Assembly: GCA_009785655.1 (NCBI GenBank)
Contig: WQVW01000001.1
Location: forward strand, 1 to 28,077
Length of the DNA: 28,077 bases
Source: Oscillospiraceae bacterium
Lineage (GTDB): Bacteria > Bacillota > Clostridia > Oscillospirales > Oscillospiraceae
Reading direction: 5' to 3'
Below are positions 16,338 through 23,823 of the stretch, piece after piece. Below the pieces are notes generated by a model. That model searched no databases and was not told where the DNA came from. It was given only the letters and a program-made list of their open reading frames with translations. Each line of letters opens with the position of its first letter. The first letter of the stretch is position 1. The position numbers were made by a program, and so were the translations under genes.

Positions 16338-17681
16338 ATGGACGAACTGCTTAGCAGACAAACACCGCACAGTTATGAGGCTGAACAGGCGGTTTTAGGA
16401 TCCATGCTGATCGATTCACGCTGCGTGGCCGATGTGTTGGAGCTTTTGCGGGCGGACGATTTTTACGTGTCCGCCAATAGGGATATTTTTGAAACGATTG
16501 TTTCAATGTTCAACTATTCCAAAAAGATTGACCCGGTGACCGTGCTAGATCAAATGAAAGCCGCCGGAGTCTGGAATGATACCTTGCCTGCATATATCCG
16601 TGACCTGATGCTGATTACGCCAACCGCTGTCAATGTGCTGGAATATGCCGGGATTGTTAAAGACAAATCACTGCTGCGCGCGATTGCTGACGCCGGGGGA
16701 GACGTGAACGCGATGGCAGTCTCCGGCGAGGGCGGGGCTGACGCGATTCTGGAGGCGGCGGAGAAGCGTATCTACGCCTTGAGAGATGACCGTGGGCATG
16801 ACGGGCTTGTACCTGTCTCTAAAATCCTTGTCGATGTGTACGAGCAGATATCAGAAGCCGCAAAAAACGGCGGAGAAATCCCGGGGTTGGCGACAGGGTT
16901 TTATGATCTTGACAGATTTGTGCTGGGCTTAAGCGGGTCTGATCTCGTTTTAATCGCCTCTCGCCCCGGCATGGGAAAAACCAGTATCGCGTTGAATATT
17001 GCATTACATGCGGCGAAAACATCCGGCAAATCCGTTGCCGTATTTTCGCTTGAGATGTCACGTGAACAACTGGCAATGCGGCTGTTGTCGTCAGAGAGTT
17101 TTGTTGACAGCAAAAAGCTCATCACAGGCCGGGTGGCGGACGGAGACTGGCAGCGATTGTCCGATGCCGCCGCGTCCATCAGCTCCTGCGATCTTTACAT
17201 CAATGATAATCCGTCTATCGCTGTGTCTGATATGAACGCACAGTGCCGGCGGATAAAAAATCTGGGACTTGTTGTCATCGACTATCTTCAGCTTATGCAG
17301 TCCGCCACCGGCGGGAAGGGATCCTACGCCAACGAAAACAGAACGCAGATGGTGGGCGAAATCAGCCGGATGATGAAGATCATGGCGAAAGAGTTGAACG
17401 TGCCGGTGGTCTGCCTGTCACAGTTATCTCGTGCGAATGAATCCCGAGAGAACAAGCGTCCGCGTCTATCCGATCTGCGTGAATCCGGTGCGATTGAGCA
17501 GGACGCAGATATTGTCCTCGGCCTATACAGGGACGACTACTACAATAATGAATCGGAAGTGCCGAATGTTGCGGAACTGATTGTCATGAAAAACCGCAGA
17601 GGCGAAACAGGCACGATTGAGCTGAAATGGTTGCCTGAATTTACGTCTTATTCATCCCTGGAGCAGCGGCGAGAGGACTAG
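16338..17681 (+). CDS. dnaB: Replicative DNA helicase
   Basis: Hexameric 5'-3' helicase that unwinds DNA at the replication fork (named DnaC in Bacillus). 447 residues. The N-terminal helical domain (about 1-110) opens LLSRQTPHSYEAEQAVLGSML. After a linker the RecA-like domain (about 175-445) has Walker A ASRPGMGKTSIALN, the SLEMSREQLAMRLL motif, Walker B LVVIDYLQLM and the RLSDLRESGAIEQDADIVL block. No intein or insertion. The start is 2 bases after the rplI stop, so translation is probably coupled. A structured element follows the gene. Confidence 0.97.
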   Translation: MDELLSRQTPHSYEAEQAVLGSMLIDSRCVADVLELLRADDFYVSANRDIFETIVSMFNYSKKIDPVTVLDQMKAAGVWNDTLPAYIRDLMLITPTAVNVLEYAGIVKDKSLLRAIADAGGDVNAMAVSGEGGADAILEAAEKRIYALRDDRGHDGLVPVSKILVDVYEQISEAAKNGGEIPGLATGFYDLDRFVLGLSGSDLVLIASRPGMGKTSIALNIALHAAKTSGKSVAVFSLEMSREQLAMRLLSSESFVDSKKLITGRVADGDWQRLSDAAASISSCDLYINDNPSIAVSDMNAQCRRIKNLGLVVIDYLQLMQSATGGKGSYANENRTQMVGEISRMMKIMAKELNVPVVCLSQLSRANESRENKRPRLSDLRESGAIEQDADIVLGLYRDDYYNNESEVPNVAELIVMKNRRGETGTIELKWLPEFTSYSSLEQRRED

Positions 17682-17722
17682 AACATCCCATTCATGTGCA
17701 AAGGGGCTTTGAATGGGGCACG

Positions 17723-17812
17723 ACAAAACACCCGGCTCTGTAGGAACGTGTACGGTCAAACCTTGCCCTCTTTAGTAAAGAGGGTGCCGCCCACAGGCGG
17801 CGGGTGTTTTGT
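17723..17812. repeat. 90-base branched palindromic element between dnaB and tilS
   Basis: An 11-bp closing stem (ACAAAACACCC with GGGTGTTTTGT) encloses two perfect hairpins, CCCTCTTT/AAAGAGGG (17766-17784) and GCCGCC/GGCGGC (17786-17801), plus an unpaired arm of about 30 bases. The 3' end is T-rich, so it can also terminate dnaB transcription. Similar branched elements occur as MITE-like repeats in clostridial genomes. Confidence 0.65.
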
Positions 17813-17848
17813 TTCTTATCCAACATTATAATATAAAGGATTACCCAA

Positions 17849-19198
17849 TTGATTATCGACAAACTATTGAAATTCGCCGATGAATTTGATATGTTGCCGG
17901 AATCCGGCATTGTTTTGGCCTGTGTATCAGGCGGTGCGGATTCAATGGCAATGTTGCACGCGTTGATTGCCGTTTCGTCGCAGCGTGGATTTTCGGTTGC
18001 TGTTGCGCACTATAACCACAGACTACGGGGTGCGGAATCTGACGCGGATGAAGCGTTTGTCAGGGATTATTGTGCGCGTCACGGCATCGCGTTTCACGCC
18101 GGTTCCGGAGATGTTAAAGCGTACGCGTCTGAACACGGCACAGGTATTGAAGCCGCTGCACGTGACCTCCGGTACGCGTTTTTTTACAATGTGGCGGAAG
18201 CATCCGGGGCGTTAAAGATCGCGACAGCCCACACGGCAGATGATAACGCCGAAACGGTGGTCATGAATCTGATTCGTGGCACGGGACAGGCGGGTTTGTC
18301 GGGCATCCCGCCGTGCAGAGATATGATCATCCGTCCGATTTTGCGTGTGTCCCGTGACGAAGTAATGCGCTATATCGAAGCGTTTAGGATTCCATATGTC
18401 GAAGACGCCACCAACAGCCTTGATATTTTTACGCGCAATAAAATCCGGCTGTCGGTTATGCCGGTTCTGAAGGAAATTAATCCGCGATTTAATGAGGCGG
18501 TGATGGTCGCAAGTACCATCTCCCGCGCTGATGAGACATATCTTTCAGAACTTGCCGATGGATTTATTAAAGATCATTGTGCCGCCGGGCGTGTCCCGAT
18601 AACGGAACTTTGCAAGGCTCCATTTGCTGTGTCAAGCCGTGTGATACGACAACTTCACGGTGGCAGTTTGTCATACAACCATGTAAAAGCGGTGCTGAAA
18701 CTGGGGGATGAAGATCGAAGCAACCCATCCGGCAGTATCTCTTTGCCCGGTATGGTTGTGTATAGAGATTACGGATACTTAGTCTTTGACAACGGTACAC
18801 ATGTTTCGGACGGGTTTATGCCTGTGTATCTTGAGGATGGCGGGTGTCAGACAATTCCGGCGCTTTGTCTTAAAATATCTTGCCAATCAGTGGTATATGA
18901 TGATAAAATTGGAAACGTTAATAAATCGTTTACTTCTTTTTTGTTCAAATTTGACGATTTATGTGGTACAATTGTCGTTAGGCCGCGTGCTATTGGCGAC
19001 ACGATAAAACTTTCGGGAGGCACAAAAAGCTTGAAAAAGCTTTTTATTGAACGCAAAGTTCCACGTCTGTCCCGGTCTCTCACACCTGTGATTGCTGATG
19101 ATGCTGGCGTACTTGCCGTCTATGGTGTGGCTGCAGGGCAAAGGGCGGTGCCTGCATACGGCGACCGTGTTTTGGAAATTGTTTTCTCCCCCGCGTAG
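17849..19198 (+). CDS. tilS: tRNA(Ile)-lysidine synthetase
   Basis: Ligates lysine to C34 of the CAU-anticodon tRNA(Ile) with ATP, changing decoding from AUG to AUA; essential in most bacteria. 449 residues. The N-terminal PP-loop ATPase has CVSGGADSMAMLHAL (SGGADS 27-32), VAHYNHRLRGAESDADEAFV, AARDLRYAFF and TAHTADDNAETVVMNLIRGTG. Further on is the RPILRVSRDEVMRYIEAFRIPYVEDATN block. The C-terminal TilS domain ends with GDTIKLSGGTKSLKKLFIERKVPR. The start is TTG, with AAAGGA 8 bases upstream and no better in-frame codon near. tilS-hpt-ftsH is a conserved Firmicutes cluster. Confidence 0.95.
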   Translation: MIIDKLLKFADEFDMLPESGIVLACVSGGADSMAMLHALIAVSSQRGFSVAVAHYNHRLRGAESDADEAFVRDYCARHGIAFHAGSGDVKAYASEHGTGIEAAARDLRYAFFYNVAEASGALKIATAHTADDNAETVVMNLIRGTGQAGLSGIPPCRDMIIRPILRVSRDEVMRYIEAFRIPYVEDATNSLDIFTRNKIRLSVMPVLKEINPRFNEAVMVASTISRADETYLSELADGFIKDHCAAGRVPITELCKAPFAVSSRVIRQLHGGSLSYNHVKAVLKLGDEDRSNPSGSISLPGMVVYRDYGYLVFDNGTHVSDGFMPVYLEDGGCQTIPALCLKISCQSVVYDDKIGNVNKSFTSFLFKFDDLCGTIVVRPRAIGDTIKLSGGTKSLKKLFIERKVPRLSRSLTPVIADDAGVLAVYGVAAGQRAVPAYGDRVLEIVFSPA

Positions 19199-19199
19199 C

Positions 19200-19257
19200 G
19201 GCGAACAGTGTTCGTCCGAGGATTCTCGCATTGTCAACGGGCGCACGATGTGCGCTC
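19200..19257. repeat. Two palindromic repeat units between tilS and hpt
   Basis: GGCGAAC/GTTCGTC (19200-19216) and GCGCAC/GTGCGC (19241-19255) are two small palindromes of the types found at 6379, 22908 and 25470. They fill most of the tilS-hpt gap. No T-tract follows. Confidence 0.5.
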
Positions 19258-19303
19258 CTGCATGACCTCTGCGAAACATGAGAATGATAGAGGATTTGAG
19301 CTT

Positions 19304-19852
19304 ATGAATCGTGATTTTAAGAATATTTTATTTTCTGAGGAAAGAATAAAAGAACGGGTAGTACAGCTGGGTGCGGAAATTACGCGCGACTACAGCGGAA
19401 AGTCGCCCATGCTTATCGGTGTTCTAAAGGGCAGCTTTGTTTTCCTGGCGGATCTTGCGCGCAGCATAGATTTAGACTGCGAGATAAGATTTTTAAGCTG
19501 TTCATCATATGGTTCTTCTACAGTGACCACGGGAGAGGTGAATATCAAAGAACCGCTTGATTTTGACGTCCGCCAGATCGCGGGTCGGGATGTTTTATTG
19601 GTTGAAGATATCATCGACAGCGGGGTGACGATGGTGGAATTGCGGGAATTTTTCTCGGAGTTCTCTCCAGCGTCCCTGAAGATATGCACGCTGTTAGACA
19701 AAGTGTCCCGCCGTGAAGTGCCGATTAAAGCGGATTACGCGGGCTTTATCTGCCCGGACGAATTCGTCGTCGGCTACGGGCTTGATTACGCTGAAAAATA
19801 TCGCAACCTGCCCCACATTGCGGCTTTGGAGCCTGAGACTTGTTCAGGCTAG
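19304..19852 (+). CDS. hpt: Hypoxanthine phosphoribosyltransferase
   Basis: Salvages hypoxanthine (and usually guanine) to IMP/GMP using PRPP. 182 residues. Seen: LIGVLKGSFVFLADLAR, the flexible-loop region SSYGSSTVTTGEVNI, the PRPP-binding motif VLLVEDIIDSGVTM (98-110) with the acidic pair Glu101-Asp102, and the C-terminal DYAGFICPDEFVVGYGLDYAEKYRNLPHIA, where Phe/Val stack on the purine. The ATG at 19304 has AGAGGA 9 bases upstream; the longer frame back to 19208 lies in repeat sequence. It lies between tilS and ftsH as in Bacillus. Confidence 0.96.
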   Translation: MNRDFKNILFSEERIKERVVQLGAEITRDYSGKSPMLIGVLKGSFVFLADLARSIDLDCEIRFLSCSSYGSSTVTTGEVNIKEPLDFDVRQIAGRDVLLVEDIIDSGVTMVELREFFSEFSPASLKICTLLDKVSRREVPIKADYAGFICPDEFVVGYGLDYAEKYRNLPHIAALEPETCSG

Positions 19853-19889
19853 TCAATGAATACTTATAAATAGCAAGGAGTGATTGCTT

Positions 19890-21914
19890 TTGAATGCAAA
19901 AAAAAGAAGTCCACATAGCATAGGTTTTTACCTGTTGATTTTAATAATTCTTGTCTCGGTTATATATCTACTGAGAAGCCAGGACAATGTGCAGGCGACG
20001 AGTGTTCAATATTCTGACCTGCGCCGTATTTTTGCCGACGGAGAGGTTGAGAATTTCACGATCAATAACGGAGAGCGGATAACCGTCCGGCTCAGACATG
20101 ATTTTGAAGACAGCGGCAGTCCGTATGTTACGCACCAACTGTTTAGTGTAGCTTTTTTTCATAATGATTTCGGTGACTATATTGATCTGCTGATGGAGTA
20201 TGACGACTTCTGGTATAACTTTGAGCCTGGGATGAGGCTCCCGTGGTGGGCGAATCTGATTCCGTATGTGCTTATTATCGTTGTGTTCTTTATTATCTGG
20301 AACACCATGATGAGCCGATCCGGTGTCAGTGGAGACAAAGGTGCCATGCGGTTCGGCAAGGCCAGAACCCGGCTCGCCAGCGACGAGAAAAAGAAGGTGA
20401 CATTCGCCGATGTAGCCGGGTGCGAGGAAGAGAAAGACGAGCTGCGCGAGATCGTGGATTTCTTGAAAGGCCCGCAAAAATACACAGCGATCGGCGCGAA
20501 AATTCCCAAAGGCGTTTTGCTTGTCGGTCCGCCTGGAACCGGTAAAACGCTGATTGCCAAAGCTGTTGCCGGTGAGGCTGGGGTGCAGTTCTTATCGATC
20601 TCGGGCTCTGATTTTGTTGAGCTTTATGTCGGTGTCGGCGCGTCCCGCGTGAGGGATTTGTTCGATCAGGCGAAAAAACTTGCCCCGGCGATTATATTCA
20701 TAGATGAAATTGATGCCGTCGGCCGCCAGCGTGGCGCGGGTATGGGTGGCGGACATGATGAACGCGAACAGACGTTGAATCAACTGCTGGTCGAAATGGA
20801 CGGGTTCAATACAAATGAGGGTGTTATCATCATCGCGGCGACCAATAGGGCCGATATTCTGGACAACGCACTCTTGCGCCCAGGGCGGTTTGATCGCCAG
20901 GTATATGTCGGCTTGCCCGATATCCAGGGTCGTGAGGATATACTGAAAGTCCATGCCCGCGGGAAGCTATTAGCTGAGGACGTAGATCTTGCCAGTATTG
21001 CCAAAGGCACAATCGGCTTTACCGGTGCGGATCTTGAAAATCTGCTGAACGAGGCGGCATTGTTGGCGGCGCGCAGCAATAAACGGCTGATCACCATGAC
21101 GGATATAGAAAAAGCCACGCTGAAAGTTATTGCGGGACCGGAGAAGAAGAGCCGCGTGGTGTCTGAAAAATCCCGCAAGCTTAAAGCATATCATGAGGCG
21201 GGGCACGCCGTGGCGTCATACTTCCTGCCGAATGTGGATCCTGTGCATCTGGTCTCGATCATTCCAAGAGGTCAAGCCGGTGGCATGGTAATTTACCGCC
21301 CGCAGGAAGATAAGGAAACGACATCCAGAAGTGAGATGTTTGAACGAATCATCTCCGCACTCGGCGGCAGAGTTGCCGAGAAGCTGTATATGGATGATAT
21401 ATCTACCGGGGCATCCGGTGATATCCAGCAAGCCAGTGCGATTGCCAGGTCAATGGTAATGAAATACGGCATGAGTGATTCGATCGGGCCGATCTCGTTT
21501 GAAGACAGCTCTAAATCTGTGTTCATCGGCCGCGACTTTTCTCAAACGAAGAGTTATTCTGAAAAGACAGCGGCGGCGATTGACGATGAGGTCAAACGCA
21601 TATTCGATGAGGCAACCATTATCTGTGAAAGGCTGCTCACGGAACATAGCAAAATTGTTGTCGCCACAGCTGAATATCTGCTGGTGCATGAGAATATGGA
21701 CGGTGAAGATTTTGCGTATTGCTGTGAGCATAACGGCGAAATCCCGCCACCGCGTGATAAGACGGACAAATACGACACCCCTGAGACGGAATCAAAACCA
21801 AAGTCCGCGCTGGAAGATTTCCCGGAAATGCCGGACTTGTCTGAGTTCTTTGCCGAACCTGTTTCTGAAGAATCTGACAATTTTGACGACAAGGAAACAG
21901 ACAAGGACAAGTAG
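19890..21914 (+). CDS. ftsH: ATP-dependent zinc metalloprotease FtsH
   Basis: Membrane-bound AAA protease that degrades misfolded membrane and regulatory proteins. Two close TTG codons are possible; 19890 is chosen because AAGGAG is 9 bases away, against 3 for 19884. 674 residues: membrane helix about 11-28, an extracytoplasmic domain about 30-118, second helix about 120-140, AAA domain with Walker A GPPGTGKT (213-220), Walker B IIFIDEID and ATNRADILDNALLRPGRFDRQ, then the zinc site HEAGH (435-439). The C-terminal 60 residues are an acidic tail. The next gene starts immediately after its stop. Confidence 0.96.
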   Translation: MNAKKRSPHSIGFYLLILIILVSVIYLLRSQDNVQATSVQYSDLRRIFADGEVENFTINNGERITVRLRHDFEDSGSPYVTHQLFSVAFFHNDFGDYIDLLMEYDDFWYNFEPGMRLPWWANLIPYVLIIVVFFIIWNTMMSRSGVSGDKGAMRFGKARTRLASDEKKKVTFADVAGCEEEKDELREIVDFLKGPQKYTAIGAKIPKGVLLVGPPGTGKTLIAKAVAGEAGVQFLSISGSDFVELYVGVGASRVRDLFDQAKKLAPAIIFIDEIDAVGRQRGAGMGGGHDEREQTLNQLLVEMDGFNTNEGVIIIAATNRADILDNALLRPGRFDRQVYVGLPDIQGREDILKVHARGKLLAEDVDLASIAKGTIGFTGADLENLLNEAALLAARSNKRLITMTDIEKATLKVIAGPEKKSRVVSEKSRKLKAYHEAGHAVASYFLPNVDPVHLVSIIPRGQAGGMVIYRPQEDKETTSRSEMFERIISALGGRVAEKLYMDDISTGASGDIQQASAIARSMVMKYGMSDSIGPISFEDSSKSVFIGRDFSQTKSYSEKTAAAIDDEVKRIFDEATIICERLLTEHSKIVVATAEYLLVHENMDGEDFAYCCEHNGEIPPPRDKTDKYDTPETESKPKSALEDFPEMPDLSEFFAEPVSEESDNFDDKETDKDK

Positions 21915-22682
21915 ATGAAAAAGGTTAGTCTATTGGTTTTGTTGTCTGTCGTGCTACTGTTGTTAGGCTGCGCAAGTAATCAAATGCCTCCCAATAGCGT
22001 GCATTCGCCGGAAGATCTTTACGGGGGATTAATCGGCGTGCTGGAGGGGACATCGGGATTCCAATTTGCCGAGAGGATGGGTGTTGCAAGCCAGTTCCCG
22101 AATGGTGAGGAATTGCTGGCGGCGCTGCGAAGTGGCTCAGTCGATGCAGTGGTGATGGAACGTGCCACCGCTGAAATAGTTACCTCACGAGCGCGGCGAG
22201 TAACGATGCTTGCTGAGCCGCTGATCGCTTACGATTTACGCATAGCTGTGGCGAAAGAAAACACGAATCTTTTAGCGGCTGTGAATTCCGCGCTGGCATC
22301 TCTCCGTGCGGATGGAGTGCTTGACGCGTTGCGTGACGGGTATTTTATCGGCGCGGATTTTGCTTACACGCCGCCTGAAACAGCGGCCACCCGGCCGGGA
22401 TATCTTAGGGTCGCTGTGCCACGGAATTTCCCGCCGTATGCGTTTGAGGATGATTACGGTAATCTTGCCGGTATGAGTGTGGACATCGCCCGTGCTGTGG
22501 TGGATATTATAGGCGTTGAGCTGGTGATAGTGGAGTTTGATGTGCACGAGCTTGTTACCGCCGTGTGGTTCGGTAGGACAGACCTAGCACTCGGATTCAT
22601 TCCAAATGATCGGGATGATGAGTTGGTCAATTTTTCATCGGTCTATGCCCAGTCCACCCAGGCGATTATTGTCAGAAGATAA
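21915..22682 (+). CDS. Lipoprotein with a solute-binding protein fold in permuted order
   Basis: The ATG directly follows the ftsH stop. 255 residues. Signal peptide 1-18 with lipobox LLGC (Cys19), so it is likely anchored outside the membrane. Residues 33-145 read as the second half of a family 3 (amino-acid type) solute-binding protein: GGLIGVLEGTSG, LRSGSVDAVVMERATA, VNSALASLRADGVLDALRDGYF. Residues 162-255 read as the first half: YLRVAVPRNFPPYAFEDDYGNLAGMSVDIARAVVD, then FGRTDLALGFIPNDRDDELVNFSSVY. The mature length of about 236 fits one complete binding protein with its lobes swapped in order. No permease or ATPase gene is near, so it may be a sensor or receptor. Ligand unknown. Confidence 0.78.
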   Translation: MKKVSLLVLLSVVLLLLGCASNQMPPNSVHSPEDLYGGLIGVLEGTSGFQFAERMGVASQFPNGEELLAALRSGSVDAVVMERATAEIVTSRARRVTMLAEPLIAYDLRIAVAKENTNLLAAVNSALASLRADGVLDALRDGYFIGADFAYTPPETAATRPGYLRVAVPRNFPPYAFEDDYGNLAGMSVDIARAVVDIIGVELVIVEFDVHELVTAVWFGRTDLALGFIPNDRDDELVNFSSVYAQSTQAIIVRR

Positions 22683-22687
22683 CACAA

Positions 22688-22723
22688 ATCCCCGCGTTTC
22701 AACATATGATGAAACGCGGGGAT
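22688..22723. terminator. Perfect 14-bp hairpin after the binding-protein gene
   Basis: ATCCCCGCGTTTCA pairs perfectly with TGAAACGCGGGGAT around an 8-base loop, 6 bases after the stop codon. No T-tract follows on the plus strand, so it may be a terminator of reduced strength or a 3' mRNA stabiliser. Confidence 0.6.
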
Positions 22724-22810
22724 AACTGTATCATGCTTCATAGCTTCGCCGAAAGCGGACACATATTTTAATTGATGCATATTCCCGCGACTAATCCTAA
22801 GGAGGAACCT

Positions 22811-22882
22811 ATGATGTTTTGGTGTCCTTTTTGCAGGTGTTTTAACAGACGCCGGAGATGCAGATGCGGCAGATGGTGCTGA
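22811..22882 (+). CDS. Putative 23-residue Cys/Arg-rich microprotein
   Basis: A short open frame, ATG ATG ... TGA, with an exceptionally good ribosome site, AAGGAGG, five bases before the ATG. The peptide starts MMFWCPFCRCF and ends CRCGRWC. It has six cysteines (5, 8, 10, 17, 19, 23) and seven arginines, four of them consecutive (13-16). The CPFC and CRC pairs could bind a metal or form disulfides; the charge suggests nucleic acid or membrane contact. It stands alone in a 327-base gap. A CATATTTTA box (22762-22770) upstream resembles sporulation sigma-E/K -10 elements, but no matching -35 was found. No family is recognised. Coding is suggested mainly by the ribosome site. Confidence 0.5.
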   Translation: MMFWCPFCRCFNRRRRCRCGRWC

Positions 22883-22907
22883 GTTTCAGTCTGTGACATA
22901 AATCTCC

Positions 22908-22930
22908 AAGGGCGCGCACAGTGCGCCCTT
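22908..22930. repeat. GGGCGC palindromic repeat
   Basis: AAGGGCGC pairs with GCGCCCTT around a 7-base loop. It is nearly identical to the element at 25470-25486 and related to 19241-19255. Confidence 0.6.
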
Positions 22931-22959
22931 ACATACAAGCGGCACCGGGCGTCAAGGTA

Positions 22960-22997
22960 TAACAGGTGTGTTCATCGTAAGGTGAACGCGCCTGTTA
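22960..22997 (+). repeat. 15-bp hairpin with GU pairs, strand-specific
   Basis: The arms, starting TAACAGG and ending CCTGTTA, pair over 15 positions around an 8-base loop if two G-U pairs are allowed. These wobbles work only in plus-strand RNA; in minus-strand RNA they would be A-C mismatches. No T-tract follows. Between the micro-ORF and the convergent Cys-rich genes. Confidence 0.5.
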
Positions 22998-23009
22998 GTT
23001 GTCAACTGG

Positions 23010-23231
23010 TTACAACCGCCCTATCGCAACCAGTCTTTTATAGGAACGCTCACGTGCGGCGGCGGCTTCTTTTGGCGGTTGTTTGAATGGACACGGTCTG
23101 TTCTCTTTCAAACAATATATGTCCTGTAAAGCTGTACATTCAGGCTTGCCGGTTTTCGTTGTATTAAACGCAAAGCAGTCCACAACCGCGCCCTCCATTC
23201 CGGGGACGACCATAAGTTTCTTTCTCGGCAT
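23010..23231 (-). CDS. Small Cys-containing protein of unknown function (third of three)
   Basis: 73 residues, no signal peptide. Cysteines occur in the pattern VDCFAFN, ECTALQDIYC and RPCPFKQ, followed by a charged helical tail. Short proteins with a DCFA...C-AL---YC---CPF/FYK pattern are common and uncharacterised in clostridial genomes and prophages; this placement is from memory of the pattern. AGGAGG lies about 5 bases before the ATG. It follows the next upstream gene by 9 bases, so the three small genes form one minus-strand operon. Probably a small metal-binding protein. Confidence 0.7.
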   Translation of the reverse strand: MPRKKLMVVPGMEGAVVDCFAFNTTKTGKPECTALQDIYCLKENRPCPFKQPPKEAAAARERSYKRLVAIGRL

Positions 23232-23240
23232 ATTTCCCTC

Positions 23241-23456
23241 CTATACATGACTCCGTGGGAAGTTTATCTCTATAACTTCACAATTCAGCAGTGCCGCCTT
23301 TTCCTCCGTGCTGAGGTCATTGAATTTGCATTCTATGCACTCCGGACAAAATGTATGCAAATCCTCCCATTCGTACATGCATTCCCCGTCGTACACCTCA
23401 TGCCCGCAGTTGGCGGTGACGTACTGAATATCAATTTCTTCCATCGGCAGAGACAT
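23241..23456 (-). CDS. Small zinc-ribbon-like protein (second of three)
   Basis: 71 residues, acidic. Five cysteines: NCGHEVYDGEC, FCPECIEC in the centre, and a late Cys at about 59. The CGHEVY----C plus CPEC arrangement is that of a treble-clef or zinc-ribbon knuckle. GAGGGG lies about 7 bases before the ATG at 23456. The upstream gene's open frame overlaps this one by 124 bases in another frame, though that overlap may be an artefact of a frameshift. Function unknown. Confidence 0.68.
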   Translation of the reverse strand: MSLPMEEIDIQYVTANCGHEVYDGECMYEWEDLHTFCPECIECKFNDLSTEEKAALLNCEVIEINFPRSHV

Positions 23457-23647
23457 TGTTTCGTCCCCTCACAGTTTGGAAAACTCAAGCTTCTGAAAAC
23501 GTTCCAAGATCGGCGCACCCTTCTTGGTTTATACTTTGTGCAGGCATTTGTGGGACACCCTTTCGATTGATACATTAGAAGCGTGTAATCGCAGGTGCTT
23601 GTATATGTGCTGTAATACTCACAATCAGTCCGACATGCTGTTATCAT
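23333..23647 (-). CDS. Small Cys-rich protein, probably ending early or frameshifted (first of three)
   Basis: GGAGGTGG lies about 5 bases before the ATG. The first 42 residues (MITACRTDCEYYSTYTSTCD, then a YQSKGCPTNACTKYK segment) match a pattern of small clostridial/phage proteins: C---C-YY---STCDY-L----RGCP---C-KY. The frame then runs on for 60 more residues over the next gene in a different frame, with no family-like sequence. A minus-one shift near the AAA codon of KYK would instead give a short tail ending EFSKL, with its stop directly at the ribosome site of the next gene. So either the end is wrong or there is a frameshift in the gene or assembly. Confidence 0.55.
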   Translation of the reverse strand: MITACRTDCEYYSTYTSTCDYTLLMYQSKGCPTNACTKYKPRRVRRSWNVFRSLSFPNCEGTKQCLCRWKKLIFSTSPPTAGMRCTTGNACTNGRICIHFVRSA

Positions 23648-23756
23648 TGTATTCCACCTCCGAATATTTTAAGAATAGATCATCAGTCCCTATAAATAAT
23701 CCGAACTCAACAGAAAATCGGCAACAATATTTTATGCTGAAATCTGTTTGCGCTGC

Positions 23757-23785
23757 TTGAACTTCGGCAAAAAGTGTTGTATAAT
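23757..23785 (+). promoter_or_regulatory. Sigma-A promoter of the dCMP deaminase gene
   Basis: TTGAAC, 17-base spacer and a perfect TATAAT, about 38 bases before the TTG start at 23824. Confidence 0.85.
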
Positions 23786-23823
23786 GACCGAAAATGCGGA
23801 AAAATTTATGGGGGGCTGTTTAA

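Noticed and set aside
17827..17832. Perfect TATAAT before tilS
   Set aside because: No acceptable -35 lies 16-18 bases upstream, and transcription would start within the ribosome site.
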